Source of the DNA: UBA11889 sp046582115
GTDB taxonomy: Bacteria > Pseudomonadota > Gammaproteobacteria > Pseudomonadales > Azotimanducaceae
Reading direction: 5' to 3'
Length of the DNA stretch: 53,610 nucleotides
Assembly (NCBI GenBank): GCA_046582115.1
Contig: JAYGFA010000099.1
Span: 1 to 53,610 of the forward strand
Part shown: positions 8,473-15,951 of the stretch, piece by piece
How positions within the stretch are numbered: position 1 is the stretch's first letter
Layout: each line of letters begins with the position of its first letter
Notes under the pieces: generated by a model
Seen by the model: the letters and a program-made list of their open reading frames with translations, nothing else
Databases searched by the model: none
Told to the model about the DNA's origin: nothing
Made by a program: the position numbers and the translations under genes

Positions 8473-9633
8473 CTAAAGATCAGGATGCGTACAAACGATG
8501 TCTGATCCGATGAATGCCTCGATCGCCGGGAGATTAAAAGCATCGTCTTCGGAAACGAAGCTGATTGATACGCCGGAAGCCCCCGCGCGACCGGTTCTGC
8601 CAATGCGGTGGACGTAGGATTCAGCGTCTTCGGGTAGATCGTAATTGATGACGTGACTAATGCCTTCAACGTGTATGCCTCGGCCTGCTACATCTGTCGC
8701 CACAACGAGATTGGTTTTACCTTCTTTAAATCGGTTGAGAGTCGCCAGCCGTTTGCGTTGCGGGATATCGCCGGCCAATCCTTCGCATTCAATTCCCTGG
8801 CGATTTAGGTGTGACACTAGATGTCGCGCCTGATCCCTTCGATTAACGAATACAAGTGTGTGGGAAGGTTTTTTATGTTGGATAAATCGCACCAGCGTGC
8901 CCGCTTTGTCGGCTTTCGCGGTGTGCCAGAAACGCTGGTCGACGGAGTCGACGGCGACTTGATCAGGCTGGATGACGACATGCATCGGATCGATGGTCCA
9001 CTGATCGGCTAGATTCATAACGCCATCGTTGAATGTGGCACTAAAGAAGAGAGTCTGGCGATCGCGCTTCTTTGGTGTTTGATAAACAATGCGGCGAACA
9101 TCGGGAATGAACCCCATATCGAGCATGCGGTCCGCCTCGTCGATAACTAGAATTTCGACTTTGCGTAGGCTGACAACGCGGCGGTTACAGAAGTCAATCA
9201 GCCTTCCGGGCGTTGCAACGAGAATATCAACGGGCCGTCTTTCGAGTTCTTGTTGCTGTCGATCGAAATCCATGCCGCCGATAACGGCGACCACATGGGC
9301 GCGCATATGACGCGATAGATCCCGGGCATCTGCCTCGATTTGCAGCGCAAGTTCCCTCGTCGGCGCGAGGATCAGCGCCCTCGGTTTGCCCACGGGACCC
9401 GATTCCTCCGGCGGGAATTCGACCTGTTGCGTAAGAATAGTGATCAGAAACGCGGCGGTTTTACCCGTACCGGTCTGTGCCTGTCCGGTAACGTCGTAAT
9501 CGGAGAGGCTATACGGAAGCACCGCACTTTGTATTGGGGTGCAAAGTGTAAAGCCAAGATCCGCGATAGCCGACGTAATCGCAGGCGGCAGTGCAAATTC
9601 AGCGAATGTAACAGCTTCCTCGTTTTCGCTCAT
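8473..9633 (-). CDS. rhlB: DEAD-box ATP-dependent RNA helicase, RhlB-like
   Basis: A 386-residue DEAD-box helicase core with every motif in order: Q motif (CTPIQSAVLPY), I (AQTGTGKT), Ia (PTRELA), Ib (TPGRLID), II (DEAD), III (SAT), V (VATDVAGRGIHVEG) and VI (HRIGRTGRAG). The opening F-A-E-F-A-L-P and C-T-P-I-Q match RhlB, the helicase of the RNA degradosome. There is almost no C-terminal extension, shorter than E. coli RhlB, so the RNase E-binding tail may be reduced. It sits 51 bases upstream of the amidase gene on the same strand. Confidence 0.87.
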   Translation of the reverse strand: MSENEEAVTFAEFALPPAITSAIADLGFTLCTPIQSAVLPYSLSDYDVTGQAQTGTGKTAAFLITILTQQVEFPPEESGPVGKPRALILAPTRELALQIEADARDLSRHMRAHVVAVIGGMDFDRQQQELERRPVDILVATPGRLIDFCNRRVVSLRKVEILVIDEADRMLDMGFIPDVRRIVYQTPKKRDRQTLFFSATFNDGVMNLADQWTIDPMHVVIQPDQVAVDSVDQRFWHTAKADKAGTLVRFIQHKKPSHTLVFVNRRDQARHLVSHLNRQGIECEGLAGDIPQRKRLATLNRFKEGKTNLVVATDVAGRGIHVEGISHVINYDLPEDAESYVHRIGRTGRAGASGVSISFVSEDDAFNLPAIEAFIGSDIVCTHPDL

Positions 9634-9638
9634 ATGGA

Positions 9639-10883
9639 TTAAGAACTCCTTCGTACTAACAGTTCAAGACAGACTGCGAGAATCTCTATCGCCGTTTCGA
9701 TTTCATCGACGGAAGCGAAAGTGGGTGCAATCCGGATCACACAATCGTCGGGATCATGGCCGTAAGGAAATGTCGCCCCAGCGGGCGTTAACGCGACGCC
9801 AGCAGCAGCTGCCATGGCAACAATTTGGGATGCGAGACCGGGCGCTGTCGTTAATGTCACGAAATAGCCGCCACCGGGTTGTGTCCAAGTTGCGAGATCA
9901 CGATTCCCCAAGTGTTTTTGGAGGCAGCGGTCCACCGTTTCGAACTTTGGTTTGAGGATTCGCGCGTGTGCAGCCATGTGGTCGTCTAAGCGGCCGTTCA
10001 AGAACTTGGCGTGGCGTAACTGATTCACTTTATCCGGCCCGATGGTCATGACCGCGAGACGCGATTCAATTGCATTTAACGTGTTCTCTGATCCGCCGAT
10101 AAATGCGATGCCGCCGCCGGCAAACGTGATCTTGGACGTGGATGCAAACATGATGATGTTGTTGTCGGTTCCGTGTTTACGAGCGCTCGCGAGTATCGGC
10201 GCTAGCTCCGCTGCCGGGAAATCTAGGTCGTGGACGGCATAAGCATTGTCCCAAAGGATTAGCAAAGGTCCTCGGGCTTTCTTCGGAAGGGCTGCAATTC
10301 GATCGACTGTGTCCGGGTCGTAAATACAACCCGTGGGATTGGAGTACTTCGGTACGCACCAAAGAAATCGGCACTGGGCATCCGAACGGATCGTCTCTTC
10401 CAGGGTATCCATATCCGGGCCCGTCGTTGTTATCGGCACCGGAAACATTTCGATATCAAACGATTCCGTCAGCGCGAAGTGGCGGTCATATCCAGGTACT
10501 GGGACGACAGCATGAGCAGATCCCAGCTCACTGAAACGCTGGCCGCAAAGTCCGTAATGCATGGCAGTGTCGATTACCAGTTGCATCGCTTGTAAGCTCG
10601 AATTACCGCTCACGATGATGTTTTCAGGGTCAGTACCAAGCAGCTGGGCGCCCAGTCGACGTGCCTCAGGAATACCGCGCAACCCGCCATAATTTCTGGC
10701 ATCAGTTCCGTCCTCAAGCCGGTAATCACCGCCGAGGATGCCATCGAGCTCATCGGACAGAGCCAATTGTTCAGGTGCCGGCTTCCCCCTGGTGAGGTCC
10801 AATGGCGGTTGTGTTCGTTGGAGTTCGGCCAATCGTGATTCGAACGCTTCCACGGTCGGCTCGTTAACCTGGGTTTTGCTCAT
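9639..10883 (-). CDS. Class I PLP aminotransferase, AspT-like (PF12897 type)
   Basis: A 414-residue PLP enzyme. The PLP lysine is in FASTSKITFAGGG, the aspartate/asparagine contacts in YSNPTGC and WDNAYAVHDL, and the arginine for the alpha-carboxylate in DCVIRIAPTF. The opening LDLTRGKPAPEQLALSD and the DARNYGGLRGIPEARRLG block resemble the MocR-like aspartate aminotransferases described in actinobacteria (AspT, class Ic). Aspartate-oxoglutarate transamination is therefore the best guess. It overlaps argC by 4 bases (ATGA), suggesting coupled expression and an amino-acid biosynthetic role. Confidence 0.82.
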   Translation of the reverse strand: MSKTQVNEPTVEAFESRLAELQRTQPPLDLTRGKPAPEQLALSDELDGILGGDYRLEDGTDARNYGGLRGIPEARRLGAQLLGTDPENIIVSGNSSLQAMQLVIDTAMHYGLCGQRFSELGSAHAVVPVPGYDRHFALTESFDIEMFPVPITTTGPDMDTLEETIRSDAQCRFLWCVPKYSNPTGCIYDPDTVDRIAALPKKARGPLLILWDNAYAVHDLDFPAAELAPILASARKHGTDNNIIMFASTSKITFAGGGIAFIGGSENTLNAIESRLAVMTIGPDKVNQLRHAKFLNGRLDDHMAAHARILKPKFETVDRCLQKHLGNRDLATWTQPGGGYFVTLTTAPGLASQIVAMAAAAGVALTPAGATFPYGHDPDDCVIRIAPTFASVDEIETAIEILAVCLELLVRRSS

Positions 10884-11824
10884 TCCGAAATGCCAGTACT
10901 TTCTTTACGACCCAACATGAGATTGAGGTTCTGAACGGCGGCGCCTGCGGCGCCCTTTCCGAGGTTATCCAGTCGCGCGACAACGAGTATTTGTTCGTCG
11001 CGTCCGAACACCATCAAGTCAATTCGGTTGCTGCCGTTGCAAGCGGTGGGTGAAAGAAATCCTTCATCAAGTTCGTTTTCAACGGGTGCTTCGACGACCC
11101 TCACAAACGGTTCGTCGGCATAGCGATTTTGGTAGATTTCAACGAGATCTTTCGGTTGAACCAAGAGATTGAGTTCGCGCATAAATAAAGGTGTTTGGAC
11201 CAGCATGCCCTGAAAAAAGTTTCCGACGCTCGGCATGAAGAAAGGGGCTAGCTCTAGCCCAGCGTAGTGCTGCATTTCGGGAAGGTGTTTGTGGCTCAAG
11301 CTGAAGGCGTATGGACGCGTCGGGTGTTCATCTTCAACCGCTTGCGAGTAGTTTGCTATCAGTTGCCGTCCTCCGCCAGAATAGCCCGACAGTGCGTGCG
11401 TTCGAATTAAGGCATTCTTCGAAATAACGTTTTCATCGACAAGTGGCCGGATACTCAGCACAAACCCGGTGGCGTAACAGCCTGGATTTGAAACTAGGCG
11501 AGATTCTCGAATAGCGTTCCGTTGCCCAGGCGTTAGTTCGGGCAGTCCATATACCCAGTTATCCTGAACGCGATGGGCCGAGCTTGCGTCGATAAAACGC
11601 GCTGTCTCGGAGAGCGTTACCGCTTCCCGAGCCGCGTCGTCAGGAAGACAGAGGATGACCACGTCAGCAGACTCGAAACATTCGTGCCTCGCTTCGGATT
11701 GTTTGCGGCGTTGGGTATCAATGCTCAACAGCTCGATGTCGTCCCTGGCTGCGAGGCGCTCGGTAATTTCAAGCCCCGTGGTGCCTGCCTGGCCATCAAT
11801 GAAGATCCTAGCGCTCGCGGACAC
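10880..11824 (-). CDS. argC: N-acetyl-gamma-glutamyl-phosphate reductase, type 2
   Basis: A 314-residue NADPH-dependent reductase of arginine synthesis that makes N-acetylglutamate semialdehyde. The dinucleotide-binding start (IFIDGQAGTTGLEI) and the catalytic cysteine in VSNPGCYATGFVL are clear; G-Q-A-G-T-T-G is characteristic of the short, type 2 ArgC. The start is GTG at 11824. It is translationally coupled to the AspT-like aminotransferase. The 205 bases between this gene and the glycosyltransferase upstream carry no gene I can support. Confidence 0.9.
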   Translation of the reverse strand: MSASARIFIDGQAGTTGLEITERLAARDDIELLSIDTQRRKQSEARHECFESADVVILCLPDDAAREAVTLSETARFIDASSAHRVQDNWVYGLPELTPGQRNAIRESRLVSNPGCYATGFVLSIRPLVDENVISKNALIRTHALSGYSGGGRQLIANYSQAVEDEHPTRPYAFSLSHKHLPEMQHYAGLELAPFFMPSVGNFFQGMLVQTPLFMRELNLLVQPKDLVEIYQNRYADEPFVRVVEAPVENELDEGFLSPTACNGSNRIDLMVFGRDEQILVVARLDNLGKGAAGAAVQNLNLMLGRKESTGISE

Positions 11825-12029
11825 GATATTTGCTCGGAAGCCGTGCGAGCGCTCATTCTAACAGGCATAGCGAATCGCAGAGTCCGTGAGGCGTGTGCGG
11901 TGCCGTTTGACACACAATCCAAGAGACGCTCATGGGTCGCAAACAGTTAACAATGAAAAAGCCGATTTATGTGGAATTTGATTCGGTCGAGCGTTCGTGC
12001 GTGAAAATGGGCAACAAAGAGAGATTCTG

Positions 12030-13196
12030 TTACGAGCTTAATTGGATGACGGGAATTCCCGACAACCTTGGATTTCGATCGTCGTTACGCATCTTTGTGA
12101 GCAAAGCGGTTCTATCGGGGCGTGAGCCTGGCCAGCGATCGGAAAGACTCTGTACGAGCGGAACGTCCGGCAAGACGTTCCGCATTAGATGGATGAAACG
12201 AAGGGTTTTGAACCCGTCAAACCACTCATGACGTTGTCGAACGCTTGGATTTCGGGCGACGTAATCAAAATAACCCAGTTGTTTCAACGTCGTTACAGCT
12301 GGTCCTTCGAGCGAGTTTTCGGTACCTGAGGAAATGGCGTTGATAACATCACGTAGGTATTCGAATGACTGCGGGTGATAACTCAAGTAACAATCATCCG
12401 CCTGGGTAATAGATGCGATAGATGGCCCTGTCCCGAAGGGTACTCGGTGCGAGAGGCGTGCATTGATTACGATTTCGGGCGAACCCAGCAAATGGATGTT
12501 GGACACCTTGCATAATTTATTTAGGAAGTAGAAATCTTCCGCTGCGTTACGTCGTGGAAATCCGCGGACCTGAGCGTAGGCCGTGGCGGAAACGCTGATT
12601 GTGCTACCGAGCGTGTGGAAGGCGTAGGGTGAGCCCGCCAGGCGCAAACCAGCGACATAATGGCGCATGTGAAGCTCATATAACTGTGCTCGGCGCAGAA
12701 TGTCCGGATCGGCCGACACATGACGGTAGGGGTAGAGATACGTGCCGTCAGCGGCAGCTACCGCTGCGGTATAACCATTCGGCAACTGTACGTCGGCATC
12801 GATTGAGAAGATGTACGGTTGGGAAATCATGCCATCGTGAATATGCCCAAGCGCTATATCGGCGCCGATTTTTCTAGCGAGGCCGACACCTTGGTTTTTC
12901 GGAATCGGTTGGTTGACGCGGTCTACTGTAAGCAGATTTGATGCCGTCAGATGTTGGAGTAGTGTTTGCGAGCGCTGATAAATTGGGGTTTCTGGATTAA
13001 TGTTATCCGGAACGTTGACGACGATGATCATGAGCACATCCGGTCCGAGCGTGTCGAGCATTTCCTGCGCGAATTCGGGCGGTTCGTCGTAAGCAGGGAC
13101 GACCACAACGTGGCTGTATCGCTTGGTCAAAGGTCGCCGTCGCCGAGCTTCGGGCTCGGAGTAACGATCGAGGTATTGATGGATGGGGTTCTTCAA
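12030..13196 (-). CDS. Family 2-like glycosyltransferase (GT-A fold), cytoplasmic
   Basis: A 388-residue protein with a GT-A nucleotide-sugar transferase pattern: N-terminal VVVVPAYDEPPEF, a metal-binding SIDADVQLP (D-x-D) and a later acceptor-side NAAEDFYFLNKLCK plus ARLSHRVPFGTG. No membrane segment or signal peptide is visible, unlike many polysaccharide synthases. The donor and acceptor are unknown. It starts 4 bases before the end of the miaE frame region, so the two genes are closely packed (miaE ends at 13201). Association with miaE does not reveal the role. Confidence 0.72.
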   Translation of the reverse strand: MKNPIHQYLDRYSEPEARRRRPLTKRYSHVVVVPAYDEPPEFAQEMLDTLGPDVLMIIVVNVPDNINPETPIYQRSQTLLQHLTASNLLTVDRVNQPIPKNQGVGLARKIGADIALGHIHDGMISQPYIFSIDADVQLPNGYTAAVAAADGTYLYPYRHVSADPDILRRAQLYELHMRHYVAGLRLAGSPYAFHTLGSTISVSATAYAQVRGFPRRNAAEDFYFLNKLCKVSNIHLLGSPEIVINARLSHRVPFGTGPSIASITQADDCYLSYHPQSFEYLRDVINAISSGTENSLEGPAVTTLKQLGYFDYVARNPSVRQRHEWFDGFKTLRFIHLMRNVLPDVPLVQSLSDRWPGSRPDRTALLTKMRNDDRNPRLSGIPVIQLSS

Positions 13197-13200
13197 TTCG

Positions 13201-13767
13201 TTAGTGGAGCGCAGCTCGCGGCGGTAGCTCCTTCATGATCTGGGCCTCTGCGGCGAGTAGCGCATCCAAGCGGTCTTGCGTACCACCGACGACGTGCGCC
13301 AGCTTCAAGAACAACTCAAAATGGTGCGCTTCACTTTCAGCGATTTTCTTGTAAAAACGCTGCAATTTCGGATCTTCAAGTGCGTGCGCAATTAAGTTGA
13401 AGCGCTCGTGTCCTCGGTATTCGATGATTGCACCCACTAAAAGTCGATCGACCAGAAAAGCTTCTGATCCAGTACGTATTTCCTGATTGAGTGCTCTAAC
13501 GTATGCGTCTCGACGGTCCGGTCCGGGTTGCAAACCACGGCTGATGAGAAGTTTCACGACTTCCCTGTAGTGGGTAAGTTCTTCAACAGCGAGATCGCAC
13601 ATCGGCCCCAAGATCGCTGGTTGGTCGGGATAATGCGATGCGATATTTAGAGCCATCCCCGATGCTTTCTTTTCTGCTGATGCATGGTCCTGCAGAAAAG
13701 TGTTGAAGTCCGAAAGCACCGCTGTGAGCCACTCCGTCGTAGTGGCAGTATCTGTTTCAAGCTTCAA
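13201..13767 (-). CDS. miaE: tRNA-(ms2io6A)-hydroxylase
   Basis: A 188-residue non-haem diiron monooxygenase that hydroxylates the isopentenyl group of ms2i6A at position 37 of tRNA. The four-helix bundle carries the iron ligands in HASAEKKASGMAL, VEELTHYREV (E-x-x-H), IEYRGHERF and SEAHHFELFLKL (E-x-x-H). MiaE occurs mainly in gammaproteobacteria and a few relatives, which supports the taxonomic call. Its ATG overlaps the stop of the carboxylesterase gene by 4 bases. The reaction needs oxygen, so the organism is aerobic or facultative. Confidence 0.9.
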   Translation of the reverse strand: MKLETDTATTTEWLTAVLSDFNTFLQDHASAEKKASGMALNIASHYPDQPAILGPMCDLAVEELTHYREVVKLLISRGLQPGPDRRDAYVRALNQEIRTGSEAFLVDRLLVGAIIEYRGHERFNLIAHALEDPKLQRFYKKIAESEAHHFELFLKLAHVVGGTQDRLDALLAAEAQIMKELPPRAALH

Positions 13768-14414
13768 GAAAGTACGCGCTCCAGAAACCCCTTGATATCA
13801 ACGATTTCTTCGGGACAGACATTGTGGCCCATCCCGTATTCGCGCCAATCGATTTGGTAATTAAGGGCTGTCAAAGCTTCGCGCGAGGTTACTGCGCGGG
13901 TGATAGGAATCATTGGATCGGCGATTCCATGTGCCATGAAAATAGGTGTGTCGACACTAACGAAACTGACTTCGTTACCGACGTTCTCATGGTCATGAAC
14001 GTACGTTGATAATGCCATCAGACCCGCAAATCGAGTCTCGGCCCGCAAGCCGAGATGCAGGGCGATGACTCCACCCTGTGAAAAGCCTGCAAGTACAATT
14101 CGATTTGTCGGGATGCCAATGCGATTTTCAGTTTCAACTAATTCTTGAATCGCGGCGGCCGATGTACGAATGTCGTTCGTACCGGAGAGCGGCGAGCCCG
14201 GGTCGATGTCATACCAAGCTCGCATTTGCATACCGCCATTAACGGTCACGGCGCGTTCGGGGGCATGCGGGAAGACAAAACGGATAGGAATGTCTAGGTC
14301 CAGTTCCGAAACGATGGGTTCGAAGTCGTGACCGTCAGCACCGAGTCCGTGAAGCCAAATGACAGCGCCAGCGGGCGATTGCCCAGGATCAATTTCGATG
14401 GTTTCAAGTGTCAT
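13764..14414 (-). CDS. Carboxylesterase/phospholipase, EstB/YpfH type alpha/beta hydrolase
   Basis: A 216-residue serine hydrolase. The N-terminal VIWLHGLGADGHDF, the nucleophile in AGFSQGGVIALHLG, the aspartate in HGIADPMIPI and the histidine in GMGHNVCPEEI form a complete triad. The family includes bacterial carboxylesterase II and acyl-protein thioesterase-like enzymes acting on short-chain esters. It is the first gene of the minus-strand group with miaE and the glycosyltransferase. The ABC-exporter remnant begins immediately upstream of its start, so its promoter region may have formed from that decayed gene. Confidence 0.88.
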   Translation of the reverse strand: MTLETIEIDPGQSPAGAVIWLHGLGADGHDFEPIVSELDLDIPIRFVFPHAPERAVTVNGGMQMRAWYDIDPGSPLSGTNDIRTSAAAIQELVETENRIGIPTNRIVLAGFSQGGVIALHLGLRAETRFAGLMALSTYVHDHENVGNEVSFVSVDTPIFMAHGIADPMIPITRAVTSREALTALNYQIDWREYGMGHNVCPEEIVDIKGFLERVLS

Positions 14415-14430
14415 GCATGGAGTTCAGCAG

Positions 14431-14588
14431 GAACGCGCCGTTTTTTCAATTACCTTCGTTGGCGGCTGTCGACGGTCATACAGGCCGGCCGCATTATTGT
14501 GTTTGACAGTGGATGTATCGTTGGCGAGGGATCTCACGACCAACTCCTTGGCAGCAATGAGCTGTATCTTCAATTTGCGTCAGCGCAG
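14431..14588 (+). pseudogene. Frameshifted remnant of an ABC exporter nucleotide-binding domain (MsbA-like C-terminus)
   Basis: In the 338 bases between the carboxylesterase and racemase genes, one frame encodes ERAVFSITF (14431-14457) and the next frame continues RLSTVIQAGRIIVFDSG and GEGSHDQLLGSNELYLQFASAQ (about 14463-14588). Together they follow the H-loop region and the last 50 residues of type I ABC exporters (normally IAHRLSTV-x-x-A-D-R-I-x-V-L). The H-loop histidine is lost at the frame change, and no Walker A, signature or Walker B sequence remains. The fragment is too short to be functional. I see nothing else from about 14589 to 14740 except the ribosome binding site of the next gene. 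Confidence 0.75.
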
Positions 14589-14740
14589 CGCTTGTCGAGT
14601 GCTAACGGGGTGACTCTATTTCGGTATGGACCGAAAAAAAGCGACGGCAAGATTTCTTACGCACGAAGCCGGCGGGGCTTCCAGCAAGGGATAGCTGATT
14701 CGCATCGATATCCCGGATACACTCCAACGATCGAAGGCAT

Positions 14741-14746
14741 GGGAGG
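14741..14746 (+). promoter_or_regulatory. Ribosome binding site deciding a TTG start
   Basis: GGGAGG lies 6 bases before TTG at 14753. There is no ATG at this place in the right frame, and the encoded GPLNGFRVIELAGIG is the usual N-terminus of the CoA-transferase family, so TTG is the likely start of the racemase-like gene. Confidence 0.7.
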
Positions 14747-14752
14747 TACGTT

Positions 14753-15877
14753 TTGGGTCCATTAAATGGTTTTCGCGTCATCGAGCTCGCCGGCATCGGT
14801 CCCGGGCCGTTCTGCGGGATGATGCTGTCGGACATGGGCGCTGAAGTAATACGGGTGGATCGCATAGCGAAAGGGGTCGGGGCGCCGAAAGACGTGCTTC
14901 AACGCAATCGCCAGTCCGTGGCGGTCGACCTAAAAAAACCCGAAGGAATCGAGATCGTACTCAAATTGGTTGAATCAGCCGATGCCCTTTTCGAAGGTTT
15001 CAGACCGGGTGTGACGGAACGACTTGGGTTGGGTCCGGACGAATGTATGGCGCGTAACGAAAAGTTGGTGTACGGGCGTATGACAGGGTGGGGCCAAGAT
15101 GGACCACTTGCTCAAGCCGCCGGCCACGACATTAATTACATCGGGTTGTCCGGGGCGCTTCATGCTATCGGCGAGCCGGGAGGGAAGCCGGTGCCTCCAT
15201 TGAATCTTATCGGCGACTTTGGCGGCGGCGGTATGTTGCTTGCGTACGGACTCGTCTGTGCCCTGCTGGAGGCACAAAAGTCCGGTAAGGGACAGGTTGT
15301 GGACACGGCGATGGTGGACGGAGCTGCATCGCTAATGGCTATGTTCTTTTCCATGGCGGGCCATGGTTTCAATGATGAACGAGGAACTAACTTGTTGGAT
15401 GGTGGTTCACATTTTTATAACACCTACGAGACCAAAGATGGACAACACGTATGTGTCGGATCGATTGAGCCGCAGTTCTATCAGCTACTGATCGAAAAGG
15501 CTGGTGTCGATGTGAATCGTTTTGGTCCGCAGATGGATCGGGATCAGTGGTCGGGCTTTAGGGATGAACTCGAAGACGTTTTCAAGACGAAAACAAGAGA
15601 CGAGTGGTGCGAAATTATGGAAGGCACGGATGTGTGTTTTGCGCCGGTCTTATCAGTTTTCGAAGCACCTTCGCACCCTCACAACATACACCGTGGCACG
15701 TTCATCGAAGTAGACGGAGTTGTTCAACCTTCGCCGTCGCCTAGGTTTAGTCGCACGATGGCCGAAGTCTCGCACGCGGCAAGGGTTCCAGGAGAGGACT
15801 CGACGGAAGTGCTGTCGGGCATTGGCTTCAATGAAGATGAGCTGCAAACGTTGCGCGAGCAAGGGGTGATCGGTTGA
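14753..15877 (+). CDS. Alpha-methylacyl-CoA racemase-like, CaiB/BaiF (class III) CoA-transferase family
   Basis: A 374-residue protein starting with TTG. The segments GHDINYIGLSGALHAIG and PPLNLIGDFGGGGMLLAYG match alpha-methylacyl-CoA racemases, where the histidine of G-H-D-I-N-Y and the aspartate of G-D-F-G-G-G-G are catalytic. Such racemases switch 2R- to 2S-methylacyl-CoA so that beta-oxidation of branched chains, such as pristanoyl- or bile-acid-type side chains, can go on. The next gene, a propionyl-CoA synthetase, lies about 75 bases downstream; 2-methyl-branched acids yield propionyl-CoA, which makes a shared pathway attractive though unproven. Confidence 0.87.
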   Translation: MGPLNGFRVIELAGIGPGPFCGMMLSDMGAEVIRVDRIAKGVGAPKDVLQRNRQSVAVDLKKPEGIEIVLKLVESADALFEGFRPGVTERLGLGPDECMARNEKLVYGRMTGWGQDGPLAQAAGHDINYIGLSGALHAIGEPGGKPVPPLNLIGDFGGGGMLLAYGLVCALLEAQKSGKGQVVDTAMVDGAASLMAMFFSMAGHGFNDERGTNLLDGGSHFYNTYETKDGQHVCVGSIEPQFYQLLIEKAGVDVNRFGPQMDRDQWSGFRDELEDVFKTKTRDEWCEIMEGTDVCFAPVLSVFEAPSHPHNIHRGTFIEVDGVVQPSPSPRFSRTMAEVSHAARVPGEDSTEVLSGIGFNEDELQTLREQGVIG

Positions 15878-15951
15878 TGCCTGCGGTGCGGAAGTTTGTC
15901 GAAGACGAACACCAGTCGCTCTAGTTTCGACAGAAAGTTAGATCACCCTCG

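Noticed and set aside
11932..12231. Plus-strand frame of 99 codons upstream of the glycosyltransferase
   Set aside because: It overlaps the glycosyltransferase C-terminus in antisense and shows no domain or ribosome binding site.
14328..14765. Open frame that could be read as a 145-residue gene
   Set aside because: Only its middle resembles an ABC exporter C-terminus; the first part is the antisense of the carboxylesterase gene and the end runs into the racemase start. It is a remnant, not a gene.
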